NCBI RefSeq assembly: GCF_000368585.1
Contig: NZ_KB849560.1
Location: 124,001-188,000 of the forward strand
DNA length: 64,000 bases
Origin: Acinetobacter venetianus RAG-1 = CIP 110063
GTDB lineage: Bacteria; Pseudomonadota; Gammaproteobacteria; Pseudomonadales; Moraxellaceae
Reading direction: 5' to 3'
A program made the translations under genes and the position numbers. Every line of letters begins with the position of its first letter. Positions within the stretch are counted from its first letter, which is position 1. The notes beneath the pieces were generated by a model. That model had not been told where the DNA came from. It worked only from the letters and a program-made list of their open reading frames with translations, and made no database searches. Below are positions 48,938 through 57,589 of this stretch, one piece after another.

Positions 48938-49309
48938 ATGAGTTACTATCATATTCTCATCGAAGTGAGCGACCATATCAGTACGATTGAGCAAACTCGT
49001 GATGTTGAAATCATGGACATCCAAGACATTAGTCCATATCTCCATTCTATTTTAATTCCTTATTTTAATGAGCAAGAGGTTGAGCTCGAGGATGAAAATG
49101 TTGGTTATGATGAAATTCTACATTTAGAAGTAAAACAAACTTTATTACCGATTGAACATTTAATTGAAGAAGAACAAAAACAACTCCCAAGCGATACTGA
49201 TGTCACCATTTCAGCTTATGAAATCTTTAATGATCGCGATCTAAGTCAAGATGTGACTGCCGTCATTTTTGATATTTTAGAAGCAGTTAAACTCGACGCT
49301 GCACCTTAA
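48938..49309 (+). CDS. Conserved-looking acidic hypothetical protein
   Basis: A 123-residue, strongly acidic protein with no signal or membrane segment: MSYYHILIEVSDHISTIEQT, SPYLHSILIPYFNEQEVELE, HLEVKQTLLPIEHLIEEEQK and SDTDVTISAYEIFNDRDLSQ. The pattern looks like a small alpha/beta cytoplasmic protein. GGAG lies 6 bases before the ATG at 48938 (frame start 48926 is weaker). The family is not recognised. It stands alone and ends on a strong bidirectional terminator shared with the transglycosylase gene. Confidence 0.75.
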   Translation: MSYYHILIEVSDHISTIEQTRDVEIMDIQDISPYLHSILIPYFNEQEVELEDENVGYDEILHLEVKQTLLPIEHLIEEEQKQLPSDTDVTISAYEIFNDRDLSQDVTAVIFDILEAVKLDAAP

Positions 49310-49312
49310 AAT

Positions 49313-49340
49313 AAAAAGGTCTGCTTATGCAGACCTTTTT
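49313..49340. terminator. Bidirectional terminator
   Basis: AAAAAGGTCTGC (49313-49324) pairs perfectly with GCAGACCTTTTT (49329-49340), loop TTAT. It is shared by the convergent genes on either side. Confidence 0.93.
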
Positions 49341-49354
49341 ATCATCTCTTAGAT

Positions 49355-50650
49355 TTATTGCATCATTTCTTTTGCCTGTTCTTGGCGGAAAGCTTGCAAG
49401 ATTTGTTGTCCTGCACGGCCTGTTGGATTTAAGCCTAAACGAGTTTGTTCTTGGCGAATCGCTTGACGACTTTTATCACCAATCAATCCATCTACAGCAC
49501 CAATATCGTAGCCACGTTTAATTAAAAACTGTTGAATTTCACGACGTTCCGCACGAGAAGTCCCTGCATCATCGGTTGGCCAAGCCGTTAAAAATGGTGT
49601 CCCACCTTTCAAACGATCTGATAAATGTGCAATCGCTAAACCATAACTTTCTGCTGCATTATAGCTGTAAATCGCGTCAAAATTTTTAAATACCAAAAAG
49701 ACTGGCCCACTTGCTCCTGCTGGCGCAATCAATCCCGCTGGTGTACTGCCAGATAAATTTCCTTGAATTAAAGCGGTGCCATCTGCACGCGTTACACCTT
49801 GTGCAATCCAATGATTTAATGATTTTTTATTACGACGACTTTCACCTGAAATCGACATCCCTTGTGGAATTTTAACCTCGAAGCCCCATGGCATTCCCGT
49901 TTGCCACCCTGCTCTTTTTAAAAAATTCGCTGTCGATGCCAATGCATCTGTGGTACTTGAAACCAGATCACGGCGACCGTCACCATCAAAATCAACCGCT
50001 AAACGCTCATAAGTTGATGGCATAAATTGGGTGTGCCCAAATGCACCCGCCCACGAACCATATAATTGATCTTGTGTTAAATCACCGCGTTGTAAAATAC
50101 GCATCGTCGCAAAAAATTCACCACGGAAATAACTTTGACGGCGGCCTTCACAACTCAAAGTACCTAGTGCTTGTAATAAAGGATATTTACCAGAAATATC
50201 ACCATAGTTACTTTCCACACCCCAAACGGCCACAACCGTTTCAGCAGGTACACCATAGGTCTGCTCTATCCGTCGAAGCACATCGCGATGTTGTGCAAGT
50301 TTTTGCTGTCCAGCTTGAACACGCTCGTTATCAACCAGACCCGATAAATAGTCCCAGATCGCCGTAGAAAACTCAGGCTGATAATTTAATTTATCAATGA
50401 CGGAATAATCAGGCGTTAAATTTTGCGTGTAACGATCATAAGTCGCACCCGATACGCCAGATGAAATGGCTTGGGAACGCAAATTGGCAATACATGCTTG
50501 GAAATTTGAGTTTGGTGAATAAGTACTGTTAGATAGTGCTGTTGTTGTCGGCGCTGACACCGTTGCACCATTAATAACAAGCTCTGCATGAGCTTGGTTG
50601 AAAAAAGCAAATAAGGCAGTGCCTATAAAAAAAGAAAAATGTTGTTTCAT
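49355..50650 (-). CDS. Lytic murein transglycosylase, MltB/SltB family with peptidoglycan-binding domain
   Basis: A 431-residue exported enzyme cleaving peptidoglycan glycan strands to anhydro-muropeptides, the substrate chain later handled by AmpD. The signal is MKQHFSFFIGTALFAFFNQA with cleavage after HA. The SLT_2 domain has ETVVAVWGVESNYGDISGKY with the catalytic glutamate, then YGSWAGAFGHTQFMPSTYER and LAVDFDGDGRRDL. The C-terminal segment IQQFLIKRGYDIGAVDGLIG followed by DKSRQAIRQEQTRLGL is a PG_binding_1 domain. This matches the MltB_2/SltB1 type of Pseudomonas. No lipobox is present, so it is probably soluble in the periplasm. Confidence 0.93.
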   Translation of the reverse strand: MKQHFSFFIGTALFAFFNQAHAELVINGATVSAPTTTALSNSTYSPNSNFQACIANLRSQAISSGVSGATYDRYTQNLTPDYSVIDKLNYQPEFSTAIWDYLSGLVDNERVQAGQQKLAQHRDVLRRIEQTYGVPAETVVAVWGVESNYGDISGKYPLLQALGTLSCEGRRQSYFRGEFFATMRILQRGDLTQDQLYGSWAGAFGHTQFMPSTYERLAVDFDGDGRRDLVSSTTDALASTANFLKRAGWQTGMPWGFEVKIPQGMSISGESRRNKKSLNHWIAQGVTRADGTALIQGNLSGSTPAGLIAPAGASGPVFLVFKNFDAIYSYNAAESYGLAIAHLSDRLKGGTPFLTAWPTDDAGTSRAERREIQQFLIKRGYDIGAVDGLIGDKSRQAIRQEQTRLGLNPTGRAGQQILQAFRQEQAKEMMQ

Positions 50651-50663
50651 GTCTAAAACCAGA

Positions 50664-50990
50664 ATTTTTAAATTTAAATTTCTCCCTCACCATAACATGC
50701 CACTCCCAGATGTATAGTTTGGAAACGTAAATTTGAATTCATTTCTTGTCTTTTGAATTTAAAACACAACTTTTAAATTCATAATTCGATCTAATTTTTA
50801 AATTCAAAATAAAACACCCTCTATTTTTGAATTTAAAAACGCAAACTCGTAGCCCAACTCATTTGAATTCAAATTCAGGATCATACTTTAAATTCAAAAT
50901 TGTAAATAAAAGTTATCCACAAGCTCAATTCTCCATACTTTTTAAATTTAAAAATACACAGCCACAGTCAGGCTAGTTTTAAATTCAAAA
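50664..50990. repeat. Array of about ten AT-rich palindromic elements
   Basis: In 330 bp between mltB and the desaturase gene a motif of the form TTTTAAATTCAAAA (or its reverse complement, or the symmetric TTTTTAAATTTAAAAA) occurs about ten times. Copies start near 50664, 50729, 50751, 50771, 50795, 50824, 50861, 50886, 50939 and 50977. Several are near-perfect palindromes centred on AAATTT or GAATTC. Spacing is irregular (roughly 20-65 bp). A perfect DnaA box lies inside. There is no gene in this stretch. The same elements recur at 52189-52280. Confidence 0.85.
50913..50921 (+). promoter_or_regulatory. Perfect DnaA box
   Basis: TTATCCACA, identical to the consensus R-type DnaA box, within AGTTATCCACAA. 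It is flanked by TTTAAATTCAAAAT on the left and TTTTTAAATTTAAAAA on the right. Confidence 0.75.
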
Positions 50991-51005
50991 TAATCACACA
51001 TAAAA

Positions 51006-51037
51006 AAAGCTTAATGAAGTTAACCCCACTAAGCTTT
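51006..51037 (-). terminator. Terminator of the desaturase gene
   Basis: AAAGCTTA (51006-51013) pairs perfectly with TAAGCTTT (51030-51037). On the minus strand it is followed by T's (51009-51003). It begins 20 bp after the stop. Confidence 0.7.
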
Positions 51038-51056
51038 TATTCAACGCTAGCTATAG

Positions 51057-52028
51057 CTAATCAATCAAACTCAATACAGGACATTTAAAAGGAGCCTTAC
51101 TCCCTTTACCCTGTACTGCTCTATAAGTCAGTGCTTTTAAATTATGGCGATGCGGTAAATTTTCAGGCAATACAATATCCCAAACCAAGCCCAAATTGTT
51201 TAAAGCATTTAAAGCCCACCAGCCAGGATCAGGTTGATTCTCATAGATCCCCAAAATTGCTGATTCAGGATAAGCATGATGGTTGTTATGCCATGATTCA
51301 CCCATGGTAATATAAGAAGCCCATTTCACATTATGTCCTTGAACCGCAGCACCCACCACCTCATTGTCCATTTCTCCATGATTATGAGCAAAATAACCAA
51401 TCAACCAATGCCCCGTCACAGAAACAACAATACGCGCAGAAATCCCCCAAATGACCCATGCAAAACCACCACAAATAAATAAAAGAATTGCCAATGGAAG
51501 CTGTTGCATCATCCACGTTCTTTCCATAAATTGATAAATCCAATTATCTTTCAAATGAGATTCAGGCCTAAACACAGGTGGATGCTTTAACTTAAGGTCA
51601 CAATGTAATTGCCACCAACCATCCTTGATAATACGTTCACCATGGCGTAAATAAGAATGGCATTGCTTTTGTCTTTGTGCCCAGTCTCTTAAGTCATGGG
51701 TATGCACCATCCCAAATGGTCCAGCCAAGCCAACCAATACACCTAGATGAACTAAAAAATATTCTAGCCATTTTGGGCACTTATAGCTGTCATGAATCAA
51801 TTTACGATGCATTCCCAAAGAATGCCCAAAACACAAAGTAAAAGCAGTCGTTAATATAAATACCAATAGTGCATCCAAAGAAAAAGTTAACGCACCACCA
51901 ATCAATGCAATCACCAAATGACTAAATACCCATAACGATTTTAAAGGTGACCACCGTACCTCACCATCCATCGCACTGGTTAAAGGGCTCTGCATTTTTA
52001 TTCGAGCAATTTCAATTTTTTCAGACAT
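51057..52028 (-). CDS. Membrane fatty-acid desaturase (acyl-CoA delta-9 type)
   Basis: A 323-residue di-iron desaturase, distinct from the one at 5457. Histidine boxes: HSLGMHRKLIH, HTHDLRDWAQRQKQCH and ESWHNNHHAYPES, plus HNHGEMDNE. Hydrophobic segments start at LKSLWVFSHLVIALIGGALT. The ATG at 52028 has GGGAGGG close upstream; the TTG one codon earlier is not used. Transcribed alone. Both flanking intergenic regions carry the AT-palindrome/DnaA-box module, so that element borders the gene on each side. Confidence 0.85.
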   Translation of the reverse strand: MSEKIEIARIKMQSPLTSAMDGEVRWSPLKSLWVFSHLVIALIGGALTFSLDALLVFILTTAFTLCFGHSLGMHRKLIHDSYKCPKWLEYFLVHLGVLVGLAGPFGMVHTHDLRDWAQRQKQCHSYLRHGERIIKDGWWQLHCDLKLKHPPVFRPESHLKDNWIYQFMERTWMMQQLPLAILLFICGGFAWVIWGISARIVVSVTGHWLIGYFAHNHGEMDNEVVGAAVQGHNVKWASYITMGESWHNNHHAYPESAILGIYENQPDPGWWALNALNNLGLVWDIVLPENLPHRHNLKALTYRAVQGKGSKAPFKCPVLSLID

Positions 52029-52188
52029 CAAACCCTCCCACAGGCTTAGCCAACTTTTTTATTTAGAATCTTTTTTATCTATTTGTTATAGCGATTATCC
52101 CAAAGTAAGTAAATCACTGTTTTCTTTTATACAATTCCAAATAAGACAACTCAACATCAACCACACACAGAATAACAACTCAGGTCGG

Positions 52189-52280
52189 TTTTAAATTCAA
52201 ATCAGACCTTTTATTTTAAATTCAAAATCCACAATCAAGTTATCCACAACCCTTATTTCTCAGATTTTTAAATTTAAAAA
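52189..52280. repeat. Second cluster of AT-rich palindromic elements
   Basis: TTTTAAATTCAAAT (52189-52202), TTTTAAATTCAAAA (52214-52227) and TTTTTAAATTTAAAAA (52265-52280), with a perfect DnaA box between the last two. Order and spacing reproduce the right half of the 50664-50990 array. The 311 bp between the desaturase start and purK otherwise contain only the purK terminator. Confidence 0.85.
52240..52248 (+). promoter_or_regulatory. Perfect DnaA box
   Basis: TTATCCACA within AGTTATCCACAA, the same 12-mer as at 50911. It sits 12 bp after one AT palindrome and 16 bp before the next. Confidence 0.75.
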
Positions 52281-52293
52281 TCAATCTGCAATA

Positions 52294-52320
52294 AAAAAAC
52301 GATCCGAAGATCGCTTTTTT
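52294..52320 (-). terminator. Terminator of purEK
   Basis: On the minus strand GCGATC-TTCG-GATCG (about 52314-52300) is followed by TTTTTTT (52299-52293). It lies 26 bp beyond the purK stop. Confidence 0.85.
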
Positions 52321-52328
52321 TACGGCAT

Positions 52329-52337
52329 TGTGGATAA
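52329..52337 (-). promoter_or_regulatory. Perfect DnaA box, inverted
   Basis: TGTGGATAA, the reverse complement of TTATCCACA, directly after the purK stop codon. Third perfect box within 1.43 kb. Confidence 0.7.
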
Positions 52338-52339
52338 GT

Positions 52340-53461
52340 TTAGAGACTCATATCAGCCGTCAATGCTAAAGGTACAGGTAAAATCTGTGCTAATTGACGG
52401 CATAGACCTGTTAAATCATCAGAATTATTTGGCATCAAGGTAATATGGCCTAACTTGCGCCCAGTACGCTCTGACTTATTATAGAGATGTAAATGTGCAC
52501 CTTGTAGCGCCAATACATCTTCAGATTTTGGATGTTGACCAATAATATTGATCATCACTGTTGGGCGAACTACATCGGTTGAACCTAAAGGTAAACCCGC
52601 CACAGCGCGGATATGATTTTCAAATTGCGAACAAATTGCACCTTCGATCGACCAATGACCTGAGTTGTGTACACGACATGCCATTTCATTGGCATATAAA
52701 CCTTGCTCAGTCACAAATAACTCGAGTGTAAGAACACCGACATAATTTAAGTGGTTCAACAAACGGGTAATATAATCTTGCGCAACAGGTTGCAGATCTG
52801 TGCTATTTGGCGCAGGTACAATCGAGTGTGACAAGATCCCATTATGGTGGTGGTTTTCAGCGAGTGCCCAAGTTTTGACATCACCATCTTGACCACGAAC
52901 CGCAATAATCGAAACTTCACGACTGAATTTTACAAAACTTTCAGCGATCAAGCTTTTCGCTGGACCAAGTTCAGCCCACGCTGTATCAATCTGATCTTCT
53001 GAACGAAGCACAAATTGACCCTTGCCATCGTAGCCACCTGTCACCGTTTTCAGCACGATTGGTAAACCTAGATCAGCCACCGCTTGTTTTAAGCTATCTA
53101 AGCTATCCACAGCACGATACGGCGCAACAGGAATATTCAATTCATCAAATAAAGATTTCTCAGCCAAACGATTCTGAGCAGTTGCCAAAGCAAGGCGAGG
53201 AGGGTGCAGCGTCTTGGTTTGTGTCAAAACATCTACATCAGCCACAGGGGTATTTTCAAACTCAAGGCTGAAAACATCCGCACTGGCAATAAAATCCTGT
53301 AAACCTTGCTCAGTTTTGCTTGAAAAAACTGGACCTAGAATCGCAGCTGGGCATTCAGTTTCCGCTTCAAAAAAGCTGCATTGAATATTAAGAGGCAATG
53401 CTGCTTGCGCCATCATGCGTCCAAGTTGACCGCCACCAAAAATGCCAATGGTTTTATTCAT
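52340..53461 (-). CDS. purK: 5-(carboxyamino)imidazole ribonucleotide synthase
   Basis: ATP-grasp enzyme of purine synthesis converting AIR to N5-CAIR. 373 residues. It starts MNKTIGIFGGGQLGRMMAQA. ATP-grasp blocks are PIVLKTVTGGYDGKGQFVLR, AESFVKFSREVSIIAVRGQD, GVLTLELFVTEQGLYANEMA and CRVHNSGHWSIEGAICSQFE. It lies 11 bp downstream of purE on the same strand, the classical purEK operon. Confidence 0.97.
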   Translation of the reverse strand: MNKTIGIFGGGQLGRMMAQAALPLNIQCSFFEAETECPAAILGPVFSSKTEQGLQDFIASADVFSLEFENTPVADVDVLTQTKTLHPPRLALATAQNRLAEKSLFDELNIPVAPYRAVDSLDSLKQAVADLGLPIVLKTVTGGYDGKGQFVLRSEDQIDTAWAELGPAKSLIAESFVKFSREVSIIAVRGQDGDVKTWALAENHHHNGILSHSIVPAPNSTDLQPVAQDYITRLLNHLNYVGVLTLELFVTEQGLYANEMACRVHNSGHWSIEGAICSQFENHIRAVAGLPLGSTDVVRPTVMINIIGQHPKSEDVLALQGAHLHLYNKSERTGRKLGHITLMPNNSDDLTGLCRQLAQILPVPLALTADMSL

Positions 53462-53472
53462 GATCAGCTCCG

Positions 53473-53985
53473 TTAAACTTGACCAGGAATGTTATTGCCT
53501 GACACTTTTTCGGTTTGAGCAGTACGGAAGTCAGCAACATTTTTAGCAATTTCAGGACGCGTTAAACCTAAGATTTGCGCTGCCATAATCGCAGCATTGG
53601 TCGCACCTGCTTGACCAATCGCTAATGTTCCTACTGCAATACCAGCAGGCATCTGTACGATTGAAAGCAATGAATCAACGCCATTTAAAATTGAAGATTT
53701 AACAGGAACACCAAGTACAGGTAAATCAGTTTTAGCTGCACACATACCCGGTAAATGCGCTGCACCGCCAGCACCCGCAATAATCACTTGAATACCACGA
53801 TCACGTGCTGTTTCAGCATATTCAAACAAACGATCTGGTGTACGGTGCGCAGAAACCACTTCAGCTTCGAAAGGTACACCCAATTGTTTGAGCATATTTG
53901 CAGTATGTTCGAGTGTTGCCCAATCCGATTGAGAACCCATGATAATCCCGACTAAAGGTTGGCTATCTGTTGCGACCGCATTCAT
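53473..53985 (-). CDS. purE: N5-carboxyaminoimidazole ribonucleotide mutase
   Basis: Moves the carboxyl of N5-CAIR to give CAIR in purine synthesis. The 170-residue protein starts [20 protein letters not shown], then the active-site [37 protein letters not shown] and [20 protein letters not shown]. The ATG at 53985 has GGA upstream and the right length; the frame extends to 54036 without support. First gene of purEK. Confidence 0.96.
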   Translation of the reverse strand: MNAVATDSQPLVGIIMGSQSDWATLEHTANMLKQLGVPFEAEVVSAHRTPDRLFEYAETARDRGIQVIIAGAGGAAHLPGMCAAKTDLPVLGVPVKSSILNGVDSLLSIVQMPAGIAVGTLAIGQAGATNAAIMAAQILGLTRPEIAKNVADFRTAQTEKVSGNNIPGQV

Positions 53986-54121
53986 TGGCTTTTCCAAAAC
54001 ATGATAAAAATAGAGAAGTATCTCGACTTGCGCCAAGCACGAAGGAAGAAATTGGCAAATATTATAGCGTTTTTTTCAATCATCCCCAACAAAAGAACGC
54101 TGCGAATGATGTTGAATCAAA

Positions 54122-54472
54122 TTAGCTTTGATTGCGGAAAACAAAGTAGACACAGCCCAATAGACAGAACATCGCCCAGACGTAATCTAGCTTGAATGGT
54201 TGTTTGAATAGAAAAATCATAAAGGGGACGAAGACGATCAGCGTTACCACTTCTTGGGTGATTTTCATCTCACCCAAACTCCAGCCATTTGCATTGAGCA
54301 GTTTGGTTGCTGGAATCATAAAACTATATTCAAGTAGGGCAATACTCCATCCAAATAAAATGGCTTGCCAAAGAGGTGCATGATGCAAAAATTTTAAATG
54401 CCCGTACCATGCTAAAGTCATAAAACAATTGGAAATGATAAGAAAGCATAGAGCTATAAGAGTCGGACTCAA
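54122..54472 (-). CDS. DMT-superfamily small membrane protein (DUF486)
   Basis: A 116-residue protein with four hydrophobic helices: TLIALCFLIISNCFMTLAWY, LWQAILFGWSIALLEYSFMI, VVTLIVFVPFMIFLFKQPF and YVWAMFCLLGCVYFVF. The pattern GWSIALLEYSFMIPA and NANGWSLGEMKITQEV is typical of DUF486 proteins, distant relatives of EmrE-type transporters. Function not established. It precedes purE on the same strand with a 136 bp gap, probably separately transcribed. Confidence 0.85.
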   Translation of the reverse strand: MSPTLIALCFLIISNCFMTLAWYGHLKFLHHAPLWQAILFGWSIALLEYSFMIPATKLLNANGWSLGEMKITQEVVTLIVFVPFMIFLFKQPFKLDYVWAMFCLLGCVYFVFRNQS

Positions 54473-54550
54473 TTGTATTTACTCTAAAAATTTTGTAATA
54501 ATTTTATAGTAAAATCCATTTTTGAATAAGATTTGAGAAGCACAAGAATT

Positions 54551-55078
54551 ATGAAAAAGTTATTTCTATTAACTATTCTACTGTTTTCGATGAGCAAAAA
54601 CCACGCGATAGAATTAGATTTAGATAACCAAAATGAAGCTCTATCTGATTTAGCAAAAATGTTCTATAGTGAAAAAAATGACCCTGTATATCATTTTGAA
54701 TCCTTAGATCCTCAAAAACTAGATTATTCTTTAGAAAGTTTAAAATTTATCGATAAATATTTGTCAGATTTAAAGAAAAATAATTTAGATCAAATCTCTG
54801 ATGACCAAAGATTTAAAACTATTCTACGTACAGGTGCATATGTAGGAGAAACGATCAGAAAAAATGATAAAAATAGAAATTGGTATTGGATTGATTATGA
54901 GACAGCGAAGGAGTTAAATCCTGAACTTTTTAATAATTTAGATCACTCAATTGAACTTGCAGCAATACTAACAGATGGTGAACGTTTCATCTTTCCACTA
55001 AATAAAGTTGTTAAATTTCTAAAAAATGGTGAAGAGGATAGCTTATATTTTTTTGCGACTACAACGATGAAATTTTAA
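54551..55078 (+). CDS. Exported hypothetical protein
   Basis: A 175-residue protein starting MKKLFLLTILLFSMSKNHAI, a short signal peptide with probable cleavage after HA. The mature part is charged and largely helical (NQNEALSDLAKMFYSEKNDP, LDYSLESLKFIDKYLSDLKK), then NRNWYWIDYETAKELNPELF. I recognise no family, though the layout recalls small periplasmic immunity-like proteins. AT-rich compared with its neighbours. The ATG at 54551 gives the signal; the frame opens at 54533. No obvious partner gene. Confidence 0.65.
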   Translation: MKKLFLLTILLFSMSKNHAIELDLDNQNEALSDLAKMFYSEKNDPVYHFESLDPQKLDYSLESLKFIDKYLSDLKKNNLDQISDDQRFKTILRTGAYVGETIRKNDKNRNWYWIDYETAKELNPELFNNLDHSIELAAILTDGERFIFPLNKVVKFLKNGEEDSLYFFATTTMKF

Positions 55079-55231
55079 CACTTCTCGCTTAAACTTTAAG
55101 TGAAAAAACAACAACGAATTTTGACTATCTTTTCACTGCAAGCCTTGCTATCGTTGCGATTGATTTTTATTGATAATGACAAATACAGACACCAAGTTGT
55201 GCTGTATCAAAAGCAGTGGAGTAGGCGAGTT

Positions 55232-56593
55232 ATGCATCTGCATATTTTGGGTATTTGTGGCACATTTATGGGGTCTCTGGCTCTATTAGCACGAGATTTA
55301 GGACATAAAGTCACAGGTTCAGATGCCAATGTTTATCCGCCAATGTCTACCCAACTCGAAAATGCAGGTATTGAACTAATGCAGGGCTACGATCGTAGCC
55401 ATTTACAACCCCATCCTGATCTCGTGATTGTCGGTAATGCCATGAAACGTGGTATTGATGCCGTTGAATACATGCTTAATGAAGGTCTACCTTATATTTC
55501 AGGCCCGCAGTTCTTGGCTGACCATGTTTTACAAGGCAAACATGTACTCGGTGTTGCTGGTACTCATGGTAAAACCACAACGACCACGATGTTAGCTTGG
55601 GTACTCGATCAAGCAGGTTTAAATCCTGGATTTTTGATTGGTGGCGTACCGCTTGGTTTTAGCGAAAGCGCACGTTTAGGTGGTGGCAAATACTTCTGTG
55701 TAGAAGCAGATGAATATGATTCTGCGTTCTTTGATAAACGCTCTAAATTCGTTCACTATCATCCTAAAACTGCGATTTTAAATAACCTTGAATTTGACCA
55801 CGCTGACATTTTTGATGATCTTGCTGCAATTCAAAAACAATTCCATCACCTCGTGCGTACTATTCCAAGTGAAGGCCGTATTATTGCGCCAATCACTGAA
55901 ACTAATATTGATGAAGTACTGCAGCAGGGCTGTTGGACGCCTGTAGTTCGTACTAGCCTTGAGCCAAATGATCAAGCGGCTTTATCTGCTGAACTGATCA
56001 GTGCCGATGGTAGCCACTTTAAAGTATTAGAACAGGGCAACGTGGTTGGCGAAGTACAATGGAATATGACAGGACAGCATAGCGTTGCTAATGCATTAGC
56101 CACTATAGCAGCGGCTCAGCATGTCGGTGTTAGCCTTGAGCAAGCTTGCGAAGCCTTATCTAACTTTGGTGGTGTGAAGCGTCGCATGGAGCTTTTGGGA
56201 ACGGTTCGTGGTATCGAAGTCTATGATGATTTTGCTCATCACCCAACTGCCATTGAAACGACTTTAGACGGTGCACGTAAACGCTTAGGTGAACGTAAGC
56301 TGTGGGCGATTATCGAGCCTCGTTCAAACACCATGCGTATGGGCAGCCATAAAGATGGTTTGGCACATTCGGCGCGTTTAGCCGATGAAGTGATTTGGTA
56401 TCAACCAGAGGGCTTGGATTGGGATTTACAACCTATCATCTCTGCTTCATCAAACAAAGCCGAAGTCAGTCGCTCACTGGATGACATTATTGCTCGTGTA
56501 GTCAATGAAGCAGGTGAGGGTGATGCTGTAGTGATTATGTCGAATGGTGGTTTTGGTGGATTGCACCAAAAGTTGATTACGGCTTTATCTTAA
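55232..56593 (+). CDS. mpl: UDP-N-acetylmuramate:L-alanyl-gamma-D-glutamyl-meso-DAP ligase Mpl
   Basis: Recycling enzyme that rejoins the freed tripeptide (for example from AmpD action) to UDP-MurNAc. 453 residues, Mur-ligase family. It starts MHLHILGICGTFMGSLALLA, with the ATP loop GVAGTHGKTTTTTMLAWVLD, then EADEYDSAFFDKRSKFVHYH, LNNLEFDHADIFDDLAAIQK and YDDFAHHPTAIETTLDGARK. I chose the ATG at 55232: the frame reaches 55100, but the extra 44 residues are unlike Mpl and GGCGAG lies before 55232. Confidence 0.95.
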   Translation: MHLHILGICGTFMGSLALLARDLGHKVTGSDANVYPPMSTQLENAGIELMQGYDRSHLQPHPDLVIVGNAMKRGIDAVEYMLNEGLPYISGPQFLADHVLQGKHVLGVAGTHGKTTTTTMLAWVLDQAGLNPGFLIGGVPLGFSESARLGGGKYFCVEADEYDSAFFDKRSKFVHYHPKTAILNNLEFDHADIFDDLAAIQKQFHHLVRTIPSEGRIIAPITETNIDEVLQQGCWTPVVRTSLEPNDQAALSAELISADGSHFKVLEQGNVVGEVQWNMTGQHSVANALATIAAAQHVGVSLEQACEALSNFGGVKRRMELLGTVRGIEVYDDFAHHPTAIETTLDGARKRLGERKLWAIIEPRSNTMRMGSHKDGLAHSARLADEVIWYQPEGLDWDLQPIISASSNKAEVSRSLDDIIARVVNEAGEGDAVVIMSNGGFGGLHQKLITALS

Positions 56594-56636
56594 TCGAGCT
56601 TTTCATAATTTTAGAACGGTATTCACTATCGTGACA

Positions 56637-56728
56637 GGCGGCATGGATGCCGCCCGTTGGACTGTGGTATAGGGATATACCATCAGTCCAACAAAAGATT
56701 TTTGTTACTTTTCATCTTTGAAAAGTAA
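56637..56728. repeat. Three consecutive hairpins after mpl
   Basis: GGCGGCATGGATGCCGCC (56637-56654) is a short stem-loop. GTTGGACTGTGGTATA and TATACCATCAGTCCAAC (56656-56692) form a long stem with one bulged T. TTACTTTTC and GAAAAGTAA (56705-56713, 56720-56728) make a third. The second is followed by TTTTTG and may be the mpl terminator. The set looks like an intergenic repeat unit. The rest of the 233-bp gap shows nothing. Confidence 0.55.
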
Positions 56729-56826
56729 GGAAATGCCTATATCCAAATATGTTAATGATTCAGCTTATATTATGAGGCTGTGAAATCTTGCCAATTAGAG
56801 ATATATCTAATCCATTTTAATGGCAA

Positions 56827-57570
56827 TCAACTCAATTTATTCACAAGTTTCAAAGGCAAAATCTTCATTGCAATGCCCATTGGCAGCCACGGCCACTGCG
56901 GTACATAGGCCTTCACAGGTTCTTTCTCAATCGCTTTCACCAACGCCTTAGACCCTGTTTTCTCATCCACCTCAAACGGTAACTTCTTCGCACCTTCATT
57001 TAGCTCAGTACGAATATAACCAGGGAAAATCGTCGAGACTTTGATTGGTGTATGCAACAACTCGGCACGAATGCCCTCTGCCAAATGCGCGACAGCTGCT
57101 TTACTCGCAGCATAAGTCGATAAATGCTTTGGCAAGCCACGCATCGCACTCATCGAAGAAATGACTACCAAGTGCCCTTTATTTTGTGCCCTAAAGATTT
57201 CAATCGCTGCTTCACACTGCGCCAACGCCGAAATAAAGTTGGTTTCCGCTGTAGCACGATTTACGTCAAAATGACCTTTACCAATACGGCGACCGTCACC
57301 TATACCAGCATTGACAATAATGCGATCAATACTGCCAAATTCTTGCTGGAAAGCTTTGAAAACCGTAAAGACATCATCGTAATGAGTCACATCAAGCGTC
57401 TTAATTTTGACCTGAATAGAAAACTGACTTTGCAGCTCTTGTTGTAATGCTTCTAAACGTTCCAAACGTCGTGCACACAACGCCAGATTGTAGCCTTTGG
57501 CAGCAAACTCTCTTGCCATACCTGCACCTAAACCTGAACTTGCACCTGTAATTAAAATTGTCTTTGCCAT
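56827..57570 (-). CDS. Short-chain dehydrogenase/reductase
   Basis: A 247-residue SDR oxidoreductase. TILITGASSGLGAGMAREFA binds NAD(P), IIVNAGIGD carries the NAG, the catalytic serine is in VVISSMSAMRG and the YxxxK in STYAASKAAVAHLAEG, followed by STIFPGYIRTELN. The ATG at 57570 has AGGTGG upstream. It is the last gene of a run with the phosphatase, phosphotransferase and acyl-CoA dehydrogenase, so it probably acts on a lipid or acyl intermediate (inference). Confidence 0.88.
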   Translation of the reverse strand: MAKTILITGASSGLGAGMAREFAAKGYNLALCARRLERLEALQQELQSQFSIQVKIKTLDVTHYDDVFTVFKAFQQEFGSIDRIIVNAGIGDGRRIGKGHFDVNRATAETNFISALAQCEAAIEIFRAQNKGHLVVISSMSAMRGLPKHLSTYAASKAAVAHLAEGIRAELLHTPIKVSTIFPGYIRTELNEGAKKLPFEVDEKTGSKALVKAIEKEPVKAYVPQWPWLPMGIAMKILPLKLVNKLS

Positions 57571-57589
57571 GCCTGCCACCTATTTTTAT

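Noticed and set aside
53104..53112. CTATCCACA inside purK as a fourth DnaA box
   Set aside because: Differs at the first base and lies in coding sequence; not counted.
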